Below are positions 1 through 5,420 of a stretch of 6,542 nt of DNA, piece by piece. Position numbers and translations under genes: made by a program. Where the stretch lies: contig JAGUWA010000164.1 in the NCBI GenBank assembly GCA_020062605.1, forward strand, positions 1-6,542. The letters are read 5' to 3'. This DNA is from Parvibaculum sp. GTDB taxonomy: Bacteria; Pseudomonadota; Alphaproteobacteria; Parvibaculales; Parvibaculaceae. A model generated the notes under the pieces. It did not search any database. It was given only the letters and a program-made list of their open reading frames with translations, and was not told the origin of the DNA. The number at the start of each line of letters is the position of its first letter. Position 1 is the stretch's first letter.

Positions 1-137
1 CCGACGACGCGCGGGGCGTCGCCTTCCTCGCGCACGATCACGCAGCCGACCGCCGGGTTCGGAGCGACCTGCCCGAGCCCTCGCTCAGCGAGCGTCAGTG
101 CCATCTTCATGAAACGAGTGTCGTGGGGCCGAACCAT
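1..137 (-). CDS. ribD: RibD, bifunctional riboflavin deaminase/reductase (N-terminal part only)
   Basis: Only the first 45 or so residues are present; the gene runs off the left edge. Read from the minus strand they are MVRPHDTRFMKMALTLAERG and then LGQVAPNPAVGCVIVREEG. This is the start of the RibD deaminase domain: D..FM..AL.LAE.G.G, then PNP.VGCVIV, just before where the zinc-binding HAE motif would fall. RibD catalyses deamination and then side-chain reduction of the GTP-derived pyrimidine in riboflavin synthesis, in the cytoplasm. An in-frame ATG also exists at 143, but the AGGG at 144-147 directly abuts it and is 6 nt from the ATG at 137, so I chose 137. It lies 65 nt downstream of nrdR in the same orientation, and the nrdR-ribD pairing is a common alphaproteobacterial order. 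The identification is good although the fragment is short. Confidence 0.87.
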   Translation of the reverse strand, partial: MVRPHDTRFMKMALTLAERGLGQVAPNPAVGCVIVREEGDAPRVV

Positions 138-161
138 TTTCATCCCTATCGGCGGGCTTGA

Positions 162-186
162 CCGCGGTTCCCTCCGGGTTCCGCGG
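162..186 (-). repeat. GC-rich hairpin in the nrdR-ribD gap
   Basis: A symmetric 25-nt element. Arms CCGCGG (162-167 and 181-186) enclose an AA/AA mismatch, then a CCC/GGG stem with a GGA triloop when read on the minus strand. No T-run follows, so it does not look like a rho-independent terminator. It could be an mRNA-processing or translation-coupling structure in the glyA-nrdR-ribD transcript, or chance in GC-rich DNA. Confidence 0.4.
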
Positions 187-202
187 CAGGCGGCCCGAAG
201 GA

Positions 203-691
203 TCAGCGGTCCTCGTCTTCCTCACGCAGGGAACCATCGAATGGCCCGCTGAGTTCGCCCAGAAACTCCTCGAAATCCTTCGCCTCGCGGAAGTTCCGGT
301 AGACCGAGGCGAACCGCACATAAGCAACGGCGTCCAGAGAGCTGAGGCCTTCCATGACCAGCTTGCCGACCATGGCCGAGGGAATTTCGCTCTCCCCCAT
401 GCTCTCGAGCCGCCGCACGATGCCGCTCACCATACGCTCAACGCGTTCCTGCTCAACCGGGCGTTTGCGCATGGCGACTTGCACGGAACGCATGAGTTTG
501 TCCCGGTCGAACGGCACCCTGCGGCCGTTGGACTTGATGATCGTCAGTTCGCGGAGCTGCACCCGCTCGAAAGTGGTGAACCGCCCGCCGCAAGCGGTGC
601 AGAAGCGCCGCCGGCGAATGGCCGTATTGTCTTCGGTGGGACGAGAGTCCTTCACCTGGGTATCTTCGTTACCGCAATATGGACACCGCAT
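203..691 (-). CDS. nrdR: NrdR, ATP-cone/zinc-ribbon repressor of ribonucleotide reductase genes
   Basis: A 162-residue protein, a normal length for NrdR, starting MRCPYCG. Residues 3-34 form a zinc ribbon with C3, C6, C31 and C34 (CPYC and CTAC) and the conserved arginine run IRRRRFC between the pairs. An ATP-cone domain follows at about residues 49-139: the VIKSNGR-like ELTIIKSNGRRVPFDRDKL, then IPSAMVGKLVMEGLSSLDAVAYVRFASVYRNF. The C-terminal tail is acidic. NrdR senses the ATP/dATP balance and represses nrd operons by binding NrdR boxes; no nrd gene is in this window, so its targets are elsewhere. The ATG at 691 is preceded by a GAGGGGG purine tract about 10 nt upstream. It sits 47 nt after glyA and before ribD on the same strand, so it is probably cotranscribed with both. 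Confidence 0.97.
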   Translation of the reverse strand: MRCPYCGNEDTQVKDSRPTEDNTAIRRRRFCTACGGRFTTFERVQLRELTIIKSNGRRVPFDRDKLMRSVQVAMRKRPVEQERVERMVSGIVRRLESMGESEIPSAMVGKLVMEGLSSLDAVAYVRFASVYRNFREAKDFEEFLGELSGPFDGSLREEDEDR

Positions 692-738
692 GCGCCGTCA
701 GCCCCCTCGCTACGTAACCCGCCCCGCCGCGGGATTGG

Positions 739-2055
739 TTACTTAGGCCCGCCATAGATCGGAAAGCGCCGGCACAACTCGACCACACGAGTGCGCACGG
801 CCGCTTCCACGTCACCGTTCTTTTCATCGCCGTTCTTGGCAAGTCCGTCCAGCACTTCCGTGATGAGCTTGCCGATCTGGGCGAACTCGGCGACGCCGAA
901 GCCGCGCGTCGTGCCCGCCGGCGTACCGAGACGTACGCCTGACGTGATCGTCGGTTTTTCCGGATCGAAAGGAATGCCGTTCTTGTTGCACGTGATGTTG
1001 GCCCGCTCTAGCGCTGCTTCCGCCACCTTGCCGGTGAGCCCTTTCGGCCGGAGATCGACCAGCATCAGATGCGTGTCCGTGCCGCCGGAAACGATCGCAA
1101 GACCGGCATCTGCAAGCGTCGATGCAAGCGCACGCGCATTGTCGACGATGGACTTCGCATATGTCTTGAAGTCCGGCCGCAGCGCTTCGCCAAACGCAAC
1201 GGCCTTGCCTGCGATGACATGCATCAGCGGCCCGCCCTGGATACCCGGGAAGATCGCCGAATTGATCTTCTTCCCGATATCCTCGTTGTTCGAGAGGATC
1301 ATGCCGCCGCGCGGTCCCCGCAGCGTCTTGTGCGTCGTGGTGGTCACGACATCCGCATGGGGCAGCGGGCTCGGATGCGCACCGCCAGCCACCAGACCGG
1401 CGAAGTGCGCCATGTCCACCATGAAGAGTGCGCCGACGCTGTCCGCGATCTCGCGGAATGCCTTGAAGTCGATCACGCGCGGATAGGCGGAGCCGCCGGC
1501 AATGATCATTTTCGGCTTGTGCTCTTTGGCAAGGGCCGCCACCTCGTCCAGGTCGATCTGGTGGTCTTGCTGTCTGACGCCGTACTGCACGGCGTTGAAC
1601 CATTTGCCGGACTGGTTGGGCGCGGCGCCGTGAGTCAGGTGGCCGCCCGCCGCAAGGCTCATGCCCATGATGGTGTCGCCCGGCTTCAGCAGCGCCATCA
1701 TCACGCCCTGGTTCGCCTGCGAGCCGGAATTGGGCTGCACATTGACATAAGAGCAGTCGAAGAGCCTTTTCGCCCGCGCGATCGCCAGCTCCTCGGCAAT
1801 ATCGACAAACTCACAGCCGCCGTAATAGCGCTTGCCCGGATACCCTTCCGCGTACTTGTTCGTCATGATCGATCCCTGCGCCTCGAGAACGGCACGGGAG
1901 ACGATGTTTTCCGATGCGATGAGCTCGATCTGGGTCTGCTGGCGCTCGAGTTCTCGCTCGATGGCTTCCAGTATCTCGGGGTCGCTCTCCGCGAGCCCGT
2001 CCGTGAAGAAGCCGGTGAAGGAGCCTCGCCCGGGGGCGGCATCGCTCAAAGACAT
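739..2055 (-). CDS. glyA: GlyA, serine hydroxymethyltransferase
   Basis: A 438-residue fold-type I PLP enzyme that interconverts serine plus tetrahydrofolate and glycine plus 5,10-methylene-THF; it is the main source of glycine and one-carbon units in the cytoplasm. Motifs in order are QIELIASENIVS, TNKYAEGYPGKRYYGGCE, NVQPNSGSQAN, GGHLTHGA, VDMAHFAGLVA(G)G and the PLP-lysine motif TTTTHKTLRGPRGG (lysine about residue 243). Near the C-terminus are NKNGIPFD and SGVRLGTPAGTTRG. The frame opens at a TTG (2076), but AGGT ending 6 nt before the ATG at 2055, in ATAGGTAGGTTTATG, supports 2055 as the start. The N-terminus carries about 20 residues ahead of the core, slightly longer than E. coli GlyA (417 aa). 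It is the first gene of the likely glyA-nrdR-ribD operon. I could not identify a convincing promoter, but a 12-bp palindrome lies just upstream. Confidence 0.98.
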   Translation of the reverse strand: MSLSDAAPGRGSFTGFFTDGLAESDPEILEAIERELERQQTQIELIASENIVSRAVLEAQGSIMTNKYAEGYPGKRYYGGCEFVDIAEELAIARAKRLFDCSYVNVQPNSGSQANQGVMMALLKPGDTIMGMSLAAGGHLTHGAAPNQSGKWFNAVQYGVRQQDHQIDLDEVAALAKEHKPKMIIAGGSAYPRVIDFKAFREIADSVGALFMVDMAHFAGLVAGGAHPSPLPHADVVTTTTHKTLRGPRGGMILSNNEDIGKKINSAIFPGIQGGPLMHVIAGKAVAFGEALRPDFKTYAKSIVDNARALASTLADAGLAIVSGGTDTHLMLVDLRPKGLTGKVAEAALERANITCNKNGIPFDPEKPTITSGVRLGTPAGTTRGFGVAEFAQIGKLITEVLDGLAKNGDEKNGDVEAAVRTRVVELCRRFPIYGGPK

Positions 2056-2078
2056 AAACCTACCTATTTGTTCCAATT

Positions 2079-2090
2079 CGAATGCATTCG
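2079..2090. promoter_or_regulatory. 12-bp perfect palindrome upstream of glyA (possible operator)
   Basis: CGAATGCATTCG reads identically on both strands and lies 23 nt upstream of the glyA start codon, next to a second overlapping palindrome ATTCGAAT (2076-2083). It is close enough to the ribosome binding site to act as an operator or as a small mRNA hairpin. The binding protein is unknown; I do not recognise the site as a named consensus. Confidence 0.4.
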
Positions 2091-2440
2091 GGACGTCGAA
2101 CCGGCAAAGTCGCGTCGCGCGTGCGCGCCATGGCCATTATGCACAGCCGCCCGGTTTCGATCCGGCGTGATACCACATCTCGTCGGCCACCGCCAATTCG
2201 CCACAAATTTTTGCCGAAATCCGGCACTATCCGCCGCGTCGGTACCGCCTTGAAGAAACCGCCCGTTAGCAACTTGCCTCACGACAGATCAAGCAAACCT
2301 GTGTGAATATATTGTAGGTAAGACTAGAAATGGAAAATTTACTTGTTGGACTAAGTTGATCCGTTACCGTCCTATATTGGAAACCAAAGCTTCACCTTGT
2401 TTTCCTTAGACTAAGACATGGATCAAGCTAGACGATAATC

Positions 2441-2469
2441 TTGATATCCTTGATTAGACTCGTTATATC
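2441..2469 (+). promoter_or_regulatory. Probable sigma-70-type promoter of the mucR-family gene
   Basis: A -35 TTGATA (2441-2446) and -10 TATATC (2464-2469) are separated by exactly 17 nt on the plus strand, inside the AT-rich stretch. A start site near 2476 would give a leader of about 63 nt before the ATG at 2539. MucR/Ros proteins commonly repress their own promoters by binding AT-rich DNA with TpA steps, and this region has that character; autoregulation is inference. Confidence 0.55.
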
Positions 2470-2478
2470 GCGCTAGAA

Positions 2479-2507
2479 AAAGAAGCTTCTTTATCCGCGC
2501 AAGCGGA
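2479..2507 (+). promoter_or_regulatory. Palindrome plus GNRA-loop hairpin in the mucR leader
   Basis: Two structures are adjacent just downstream of the predicted start site. The first is a perfect 14-bp palindrome AAAGAAGCTTCTTT (2479-2492). The second is a 5-bp hairpin TCCGC-GCAA-GCGGA (2494-2507) with a GCAA tetraloop of the stable GNRA type. The 3' arm of the hairpin overlaps GGAGGA (2505-2510), which resembles a strong ribosome binding site but lies 28 nt from the ATG with no in-frame start codon at a normal distance. It may be an operator or a leader structure affecting stability or translation. Confidence 0.45.
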
Positions 2508-2538
2508 GGAATCACCCCCGGCAAGGCAAATCGTCGTA

Positions 2539-2985
2539 ATGAATGAGACAAAATCTTCCGCGTCTGTAGACACGACGGAAATTCTGCGGCTGGCGACTGA
2601 AATAGTTGCCGCTTATGTCAGCAATAACGCCGTGGCCGCAAACGATCTCCCCGCCATGATCAGGACGGTTCACTCGACGCTGGCCAACCTCGACCAGACC
2701 GTGCCCAGTCGCGAAACCGACCTGACCCCTGCCGTACCGATCAAGAAATCGGTGACGGCCGACTACATCATCTGTCTCGAAGACGGCAAGAAGCTGAAGA
2801 TGCTGAAGCGTTATCTGCGCTCGCAATACGGGCTTACCCCCGAAGAATACAAGACCCGCTGGGGCCTGCCGCACGACTATCCGATGGTTGCGCCGAACTA
2901 CGCGGCCCAGCGCTCGAAGCTCGCAAAACAGATCGGGCTCGGCCGCGTCAGCACCACGCCCGCCCGAGGCCGCAAGAAGAAGTAA
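2539..2985 (+). CDS. MucR/Ros-family transcriptional regulator with degenerate zinc finger
   Basis: 148 residues, close to the usual 140-150 for MucR/Ros. The N-terminal half has the family's oligomerisation-type segment ILRLATEIVAAYVSNNAVAANDLPAMIRTVHSTL (about 15-48). Then come a variable linker and the DNA-binding core VTADYIICLEDGKKLKMLKR and YLRSQYGLTPEEYKTRWGLP, then HDYPMVAPNYAAQRSKLAKQIGLG and a basic tail GRKKK. Where Ros has zinc ligands C-x2-C-x9-H-x4-H, this protein has C79, D82, Y92 and Y97, so only the first ligand is kept. Zinc-independent folding is known for some Mesorhizobium loti Ros homologues, so it may still fold and bind DNA. MucR proteins repress AT-rich promoters for surface polysaccharide, motility and cell-cycle genes. 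The ATG at 2539 has only a weak AAGG 12 nt upstream. The gene is monocistronic and convergent with the small gene that ends 3 nt away. Confidence 0.95.
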   Translation: MNETKSSASVDTTEILRLATEIVAAYVSNNAVAANDLPAMIRTVHSTLANLDQTVPSRETDLTPAVPIKKSVTADYIICLEDGKKLKMLKRYLRSQYGLTPEEYKTRWGLPHDYPMVAPNYAAQRSKLAKQIGLGRVSTTPARGRKKK

Positions 2986-2988
2986 GAG

Positions 2989-3291
2989 CTAGACCACGAT
3001 CCCGCCGCCCGGCCCGCCTGCCGGTCCAGGATCGTCCTTGCCCGAAGCGGCGCCTTCGTTTTTTGATTTTTCGAGCATATAGCGCAGCTTCCGCACAGCC
3101 ACACGCTCAAGTTCGCTCTGGGCAGCAGTGGACGGTCCGACTACAGACACTTCCAGCCCCGTCGTCACGTCGACGGCCGTCACTTTGACGCTGCCACCAA
3201 TCGGCACATATTCGAAAATCACCTCCCGGCGTTCGCCGCTTTCACCTTGCCCTTCCCGCGAAGGGCTATCTCCGCCCCGGTCAGGCGGCAC
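2989..3291 (-). CDS. Small conserved hypothetical protein (DUF6898-like)
   Basis: About 100 residues from a GTG at 3291. The core (about residues 23-75) is REVIFEYVPIGGSVKVTAVD, then VTTGLEVSVVGPSTAAQSEL and ERVAVRKLRYMLEKSK. It looks like a small beta-sheet unit followed by a helix, and matches my memory of a family of short alphaproteobacterial proteins with [EV]IFEY.P.G..VKVTA.D..TG.EVS.VGP (I believe DUF6898; not verified). Function is unknown. The tail is rich in Gly and Pro. The start overlaps the 3' end of hemA by 11 nt. There is no ATG before the conserved core: the in-frame options are TTG at 3324 (GGTGA 6 nt upstream), GTG at 3291, or GTG at 3222 just at the core. The Arg/Gly-rich first 20 residues are of doubtful reality. 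Overlap suggests translational coupling to hemA. Confidence 0.75.
   Translation of the reverse strand: MPPDRGGDSPSREGQGESGERREVIFEYVPIGGSVKVTAVDVTTGLEVSVVGPSTAAQSELERVAVRKLRYMLEKSKNEGAASGKDDPGPAGGPGGGIVV
2996..3035. repeat. Two-tier inverted repeat at the mucR / hypothetical-gene convergence
   Basis: Outer arms ACGATCC (2996-3002) and GGATCGT (3029-3035) enclose inner arms CCGGC (3009-3013) and GCCGG (3020-3024) around a 6-nt loop. It starts 10 nt after the mucR stop codon and encodes the Gly/Pro-rich end of the opposite gene. Either strand could fold it. On the minus strand it is followed by a pyrimidine-rich but not T-run sequence, so it may contribute to termination of the hemA-side transcript or protect 3' ends. 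Confidence 0.4.
3043..3064 (+). terminator. Rho-independent terminator for the mucR-family gene, inside the convergent gene
   Basis: Stem CGAAG (3043-3047) and CTTCG (3054-3058) with a 6-nt GC-rich loop is followed directly by TTTTTT (3059-3064) and another T-run shortly after, the classic layout on the plus strand. It is 57 nt downstream of the mucR stop and lies within the coding region of the minus-strand hypothetical gene, where the T-runs become Lys/Glu-type codons (the EKSKNEG stretch). Confidence 0.7.
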
Positions 3292-4492
3292 GCCGGATCT
3301 TGTGGCGCGTCCACACCTGGTCAAGCGCCGTCACCAGATCGCGCATCATGTCGTCGGTGTGAACCGGACAGGGCGTGAAACGTAGCCGCTCCGTCCCGCG
3401 CGGAACTGTCGGGTAATTGATGGGCTGCACGTAAATGCCGTAGTCCTTCAGCAACTCGTCGCTGACCTGCTTGCAGATCACCGGGTCGCCGACCATCACG
3501 GGCACGATATGACTCTCGCACCACATCACCGGCAGCCCGGCATCCGCCATCATCCGGCGAAGCGTTGCCGCCCGCTCCTGATGCGCCACCCGCTCTGCAT
3601 CGCTCGATTTGAGATGCCGCACCGCAGCAAGAACGCCCGCGACGAGAACCGGGGAAAGCGAAGTCGAAAAGATGAAACCGGGTGCGTAAGAGCGCACAAC
3701 GTCGACGAGGTCCGCGGATGCCGCGATATAGCCGCCCATCACGCCGAAGCCCTTGGCAAGCGTGCCTTCTATGATATCGACCTTGTCGAGCACGCCGTCG
3801 CGCTCCGCAATACCGCCGCCCCGCGGTCCGTAGAGACCGACCGCATGCACCTCATCAAGATAGGTAAGCGCGCCATACTTGCGCGCGAGATCGCAAATCG
3901 CACCAATGGGCGCAACATCTCCGTCCATTGAATAGACGGATTCGAACGCGACGATCTTCGGCTGCTCCGGATCGAGTTCGCTCAGCAACTCTTCAAGGTG
4001 CGCCAGATCGTTATGCCGCCAAAGCCGCTTCGGCCCACGTCCGCGCCTTATGCCCTCGATCATGGAGGCGTGGTTCATCTCGTCCGAGATGATCGTGCAA
4101 TCGCCGAGAATCTGCACCAGCGTCGAGAGCGTCGCATCGTTCGCGGCATACCCCGAAGTGAAGAGCAGCGCCGCTTCCTTCTGATGAAGGTCGGCAAGCT
4201 CGCGCTCGAGTTCGACATGATAGTGCGTCGTGCCGGAGATGTTCCGTGTACCGCCGGACCCTGCGCCAACCTCGTCGATCGCGCGGTGCATTGCCTCAAG
4301 CACTGCCGGATGCTGGCCCATGCCGAGATAGTCGTTGGAACACCAGACGACGATGTCTTTCGTGCCCTCGGGTGTGTGGAAGGTCGCGCGTGGAAACGAG
4401 CCGCGATGGCGCACGATATCGGCGAAGACGCGGTAGCGTCCTTCGTCCTTCACAGCGCCAAGCGCCTTCGCAAGTTTGCGCTCATAATCCAT
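3281..4492 (-). CDS. hemA: HemA, 5-aminolevulinate synthase (C4 pathway)
   Basis: 403 residues, the usual bacterial ALAS length. It condenses glycine with succinyl-CoA to 5-aminolevulinate, the first and controlling step of tetrapyrrole synthesis in alphaproteobacteria. It is a PLP alpha-oxoamine synthase. Motifs in order are WCSNDYLGMGQHP (50-62), GSGGTRNISGTTHYHVELE (78-96), FTSGYAANDATLSTL, ISDEMNHASMIEGIRR, FESVYSMDGDVAPI, YLDEVHAVGLYGPRGGG (211-227) and the PLP-lysine motif EGTLAKGFGVMGGYIA (K247). Then come RSYAPGFIFSTSLSP and the C-terminal VQPINYPTVPRGTERLRFTP. Those last features, with SYAPGFIFSTSLSP, distinguish ALAS from the related KBL and BioF enzymes. The residue after K247 is Gly where many ALAS have Ala. 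The ATG at 4492 has AGGG 6 nt upstream, within a longer GA-rich tract. It is followed by an overlapping small gene and preceded by 126 nt containing a likely promoter and inverted repeat. Confidence 0.98.
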   Translation of the reverse strand: MDYERKLAKALGAVKDEGRYRVFADIVRHRGSFPRATFHTPEGTKDIVVWCSNDYLGMGQHPAVLEAMHRAIDEVGAGSGGTRNISGTTHYHVELERELADLHQKEAALLFTSGYAANDATLSTLVQILGDCTIISDEMNHASMIEGIRRGRGPKRLWRHNDLAHLEELLSELDPEQPKIVAFESVYSMDGDVAPIGAICDLARKYGALTYLDEVHAVGLYGPRGGGIAERDGVLDKVDIIEGTLAKGFGVMGGYIAASADLVDVVRSYAPGFIFSTSLSPVLVAGVLAAVRHLKSSDAERVAHQERAATLRRMMADAGLPVMWCESHIVPVMVGDPVICKQVSDELLKDYGIYVQPINYPTVPRGTERLRFTPCPVHTDDMMRDLVTALDQVWTRHKIRRAA

Positions 4493-4540
4493 GGCGTTCC
4501 CTGTCCTCCCCCTCCGAATCCTGAGGGGATATTCTTAACA

Positions 4541-4549
4541 TTTATAGCA
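4541..4549 (-). promoter_or_regulatory. Possible extended -10 element of the hemA promoter
   Basis: Read on the minus strand, TGCTATAAA has the TG-N-TATAAT form of an extended -10 box. No good -35 lies 17 nt upstream, as is usual for extended -10 or activator-dependent promoters. Transcription would start near 4534, giving a leader of about 42 nt. Confidence 0.45.
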
Positions 4550-4560
4550 CAATAGCCGCA

Positions 4561-4575
4561 GGCCGCAGCCCGGCC
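4561..4575. repeat. Short GC hairpin between the phosphodiesterase gene and hemA
   Basis: GGCCG (4561-4565) and CGGCC (4571-4575) flank a 5-nt loop. No T-run follows on either strand, so termination of the upstream phosphodiesterase transcript here is possible but not shown. It lies where a hemA -35 region would be. Confidence 0.25.
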
Positions 4576-4577
4576 AT

Positions 4578-4593
4578 ATGCGAATTGTCGCAT
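4578..4593. promoter_or_regulatory. Inverted repeat upstream of hemA (candidate regulator site)
   Basis: ATGCGA-ATTG-TCGCAT is a perfect 6+4+6 inverted repeat, centred about 51 nt upstream of the predicted hemA start site and 93 nt from the start codon. TGCGA-type half-sites resemble Fur/Mur-like operators described in alphaproteobacteria, which would fit iron control of heme synthesis, but I could not compare it with a matrix. The position upstream of a -10 without a -35 would also suit an activator. Confidence 0.5.
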
Positions 4594-4618
4594 TAAGGAC
4601 ATGGGGTTGGCCCGGGGC

Positions 4619-5395
4619 TCAGGAAGACCAGAGCCCTTTTTCGATGAGAACCGCTTTCAGAAGGGCCGGTTCGTCCGTCATCAACCCATCCACGCCGAGA
4701 TCGATCAGGCGGCGCATTTCGGCTTCGTCGTCGATGGTCCAGACATGGACCTGCAGGCCTGCTTCATGGGCCCTGTCGACCAGCGCCCGGTCCACCAGCC
4801 TGATGCCGTATTGCTCGACAGGAATCTGGGCACACCCCTCGACGAAGCTCCCGAGAAGTCCTCTCGCGGGTCCCATCCAGCTTGAGAAACGAAGCCGCAT
4901 GGTCGAAAGCGGCCCCATCCCGGTGCAGAGCTTTGGCCCTAGCGCGTCCCGAATGCCCGCGATGCGGCGCCCGGAAAACGCGGTCACACACACCCGGTCG
5001 ATTGCCTGCGCATCCTTGATAAGCCGGATGAGCGGCAGTGCCGCATTGTCGCGCTTCGGGTCTATGTTGACCCGGACATCCGGCCAGGCTGCCAGCAGGT
5101 CCGCCATCAGCGGAATGGGCTCCGTTCCGGCAATGCGCGCCTTGCGCACATCCGCATAATCCATCTCTGCGATGCAGCCGGTGCTGTCGGTCACACGGTC
5201 GAGCAGGTCGTCGTGAAAAGCAAGCAGCACGCCGTCGCGCGTCGCATGCACATCCGTCTCGATATAGCGGTAGCCGAGATCGACGGCCCCCTGGAAGGCC
5301 GGCATGGTGTTTTCGGACCAGGCCCCCGCACCGCCGCGATGGGCGAAGGCGAGAAGCCCGTCATGCTCGAGATAGGGAAATTTCGCCGGGCGCAT
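4619..5395 (-). CDS. Glycerophosphodiester phosphodiesterase (UgpQ-like, cytosolic)
   Basis: 258 residues, typical of compact bacterial GDPD enzymes, which hydrolyse glycerophosphodiesters to glycerol-3-phosphate and an alcohol. The TIM-barrel signatures are AFAHRGGAGAWSENTMPAF (H19, R20, E28, N29), YRYIETDVHATRDGVLLAFHDD (E46, D48, catalytic H61), VRVNIDPKRD (D112, K114) and the C-terminal VHVWTIDDEAEMRRLIDLGVDGLMTDEP. No signal peptide or membrane segment is visible, so it should act in the cytoplasm like UgpQ rather than GlpQ. The exact substrate cannot be read from sequence. The ATG at 5395 follows a GGCAGGCGAGGCGG purine-rich stretch. It begins 25 nt after the L,D-transpeptidase stop, so cotranscription is likely. 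A 4493-4618 gap separates it from hemA. Confidence 0.93.
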   Translation of the reverse strand: MRPAKFPYLEHDGLLAFAHRGGAGAWSENTMPAFQGAVDLGYRYIETDVHATRDGVLLAFHDDLLDRVTDSTGCIAEMDYADVRKARIAGTEPIPLMADLLAAWPDVRVNIDPKRDNAALPLIRLIKDAQAIDRVCVTAFSGRRIAGIRDALGPKLCTGMGPLSTMRLRFSSWMGPARGLLGSFVEGCAQIPVEQYGIRLVDRALVDRAHEAGLQVHVWTIDDEAEMRRLIDLGVDGLMTDEPALLKAVLIEKGLWSS

Positions 5396-5420
5396 CCGCC
5401 TCGCCTGCCGCGTTGTTTTT

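Larger units (their letters stand above)
2056..2538. other. Divergent intergenic region between glyA and the mucR-family gene
   Basis: About 480 bp without a convincing gene. The glyA-proximal half (2056-2280) has ordinary GC, a palindrome at 2079-2090, and short frames with no recognisable protein. The mucR-proximal part (about 2285-2480) falls to about 37% GC by hand count over 2281-2460. It carries several copies of a short GACTA-like word: AGACTAG near 2321, GACTAAG at 2349 and again at 2409, CTAGAC near 2428, and TTAGACT near 2454. I see no tRNA and no recognisable riboswitch. A glyA promoter must lie here, but only weak matches are visible on the minus strand. Confidence 0.7.

Noticed and set aside
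714..724. Small CCCG-CCG-CGGG hairpin between glyA and nrdR
   Set aside because: Only a 4-bp stem with no T-run in very GC-rich DNA; not distinguishable from chance.
158..757. Plus-strand open frame of 199 codons
   Set aside because: Antisense to nrdR, which has unambiguous motifs. The translation is Arg/His/Pro-rich with no recognisable domain, as expected for a GC-rich shadow frame.
1069..2253. Plus-strand open frame of 394 codons
   Set aside because: Antisense to glyA and running into the intergenic region. The composition is shadow-like (many Arg, His, Asp), with no motif.
2056..2300. Possible glycine or folate riboswitch ahead of glyA
   Set aside because: I looked for conserved aptamer cores and found none; there is no terminator or sequestering helix layout either.
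2060..2306. Short frames on both strands in the glyA upstream region (70-74 codons)
   Set aside because: No ribosome binding site or family resemblance, and they overlap each other; treated as non-coding.
3831..3890. Possible misassignment of hemA as a KBL or BioF paralogue
   Set aside because: The SYAPGFIFSTSLSP and INYPTVPRGTERLRFTP segments and the whole N-terminal part are ALAS-type.
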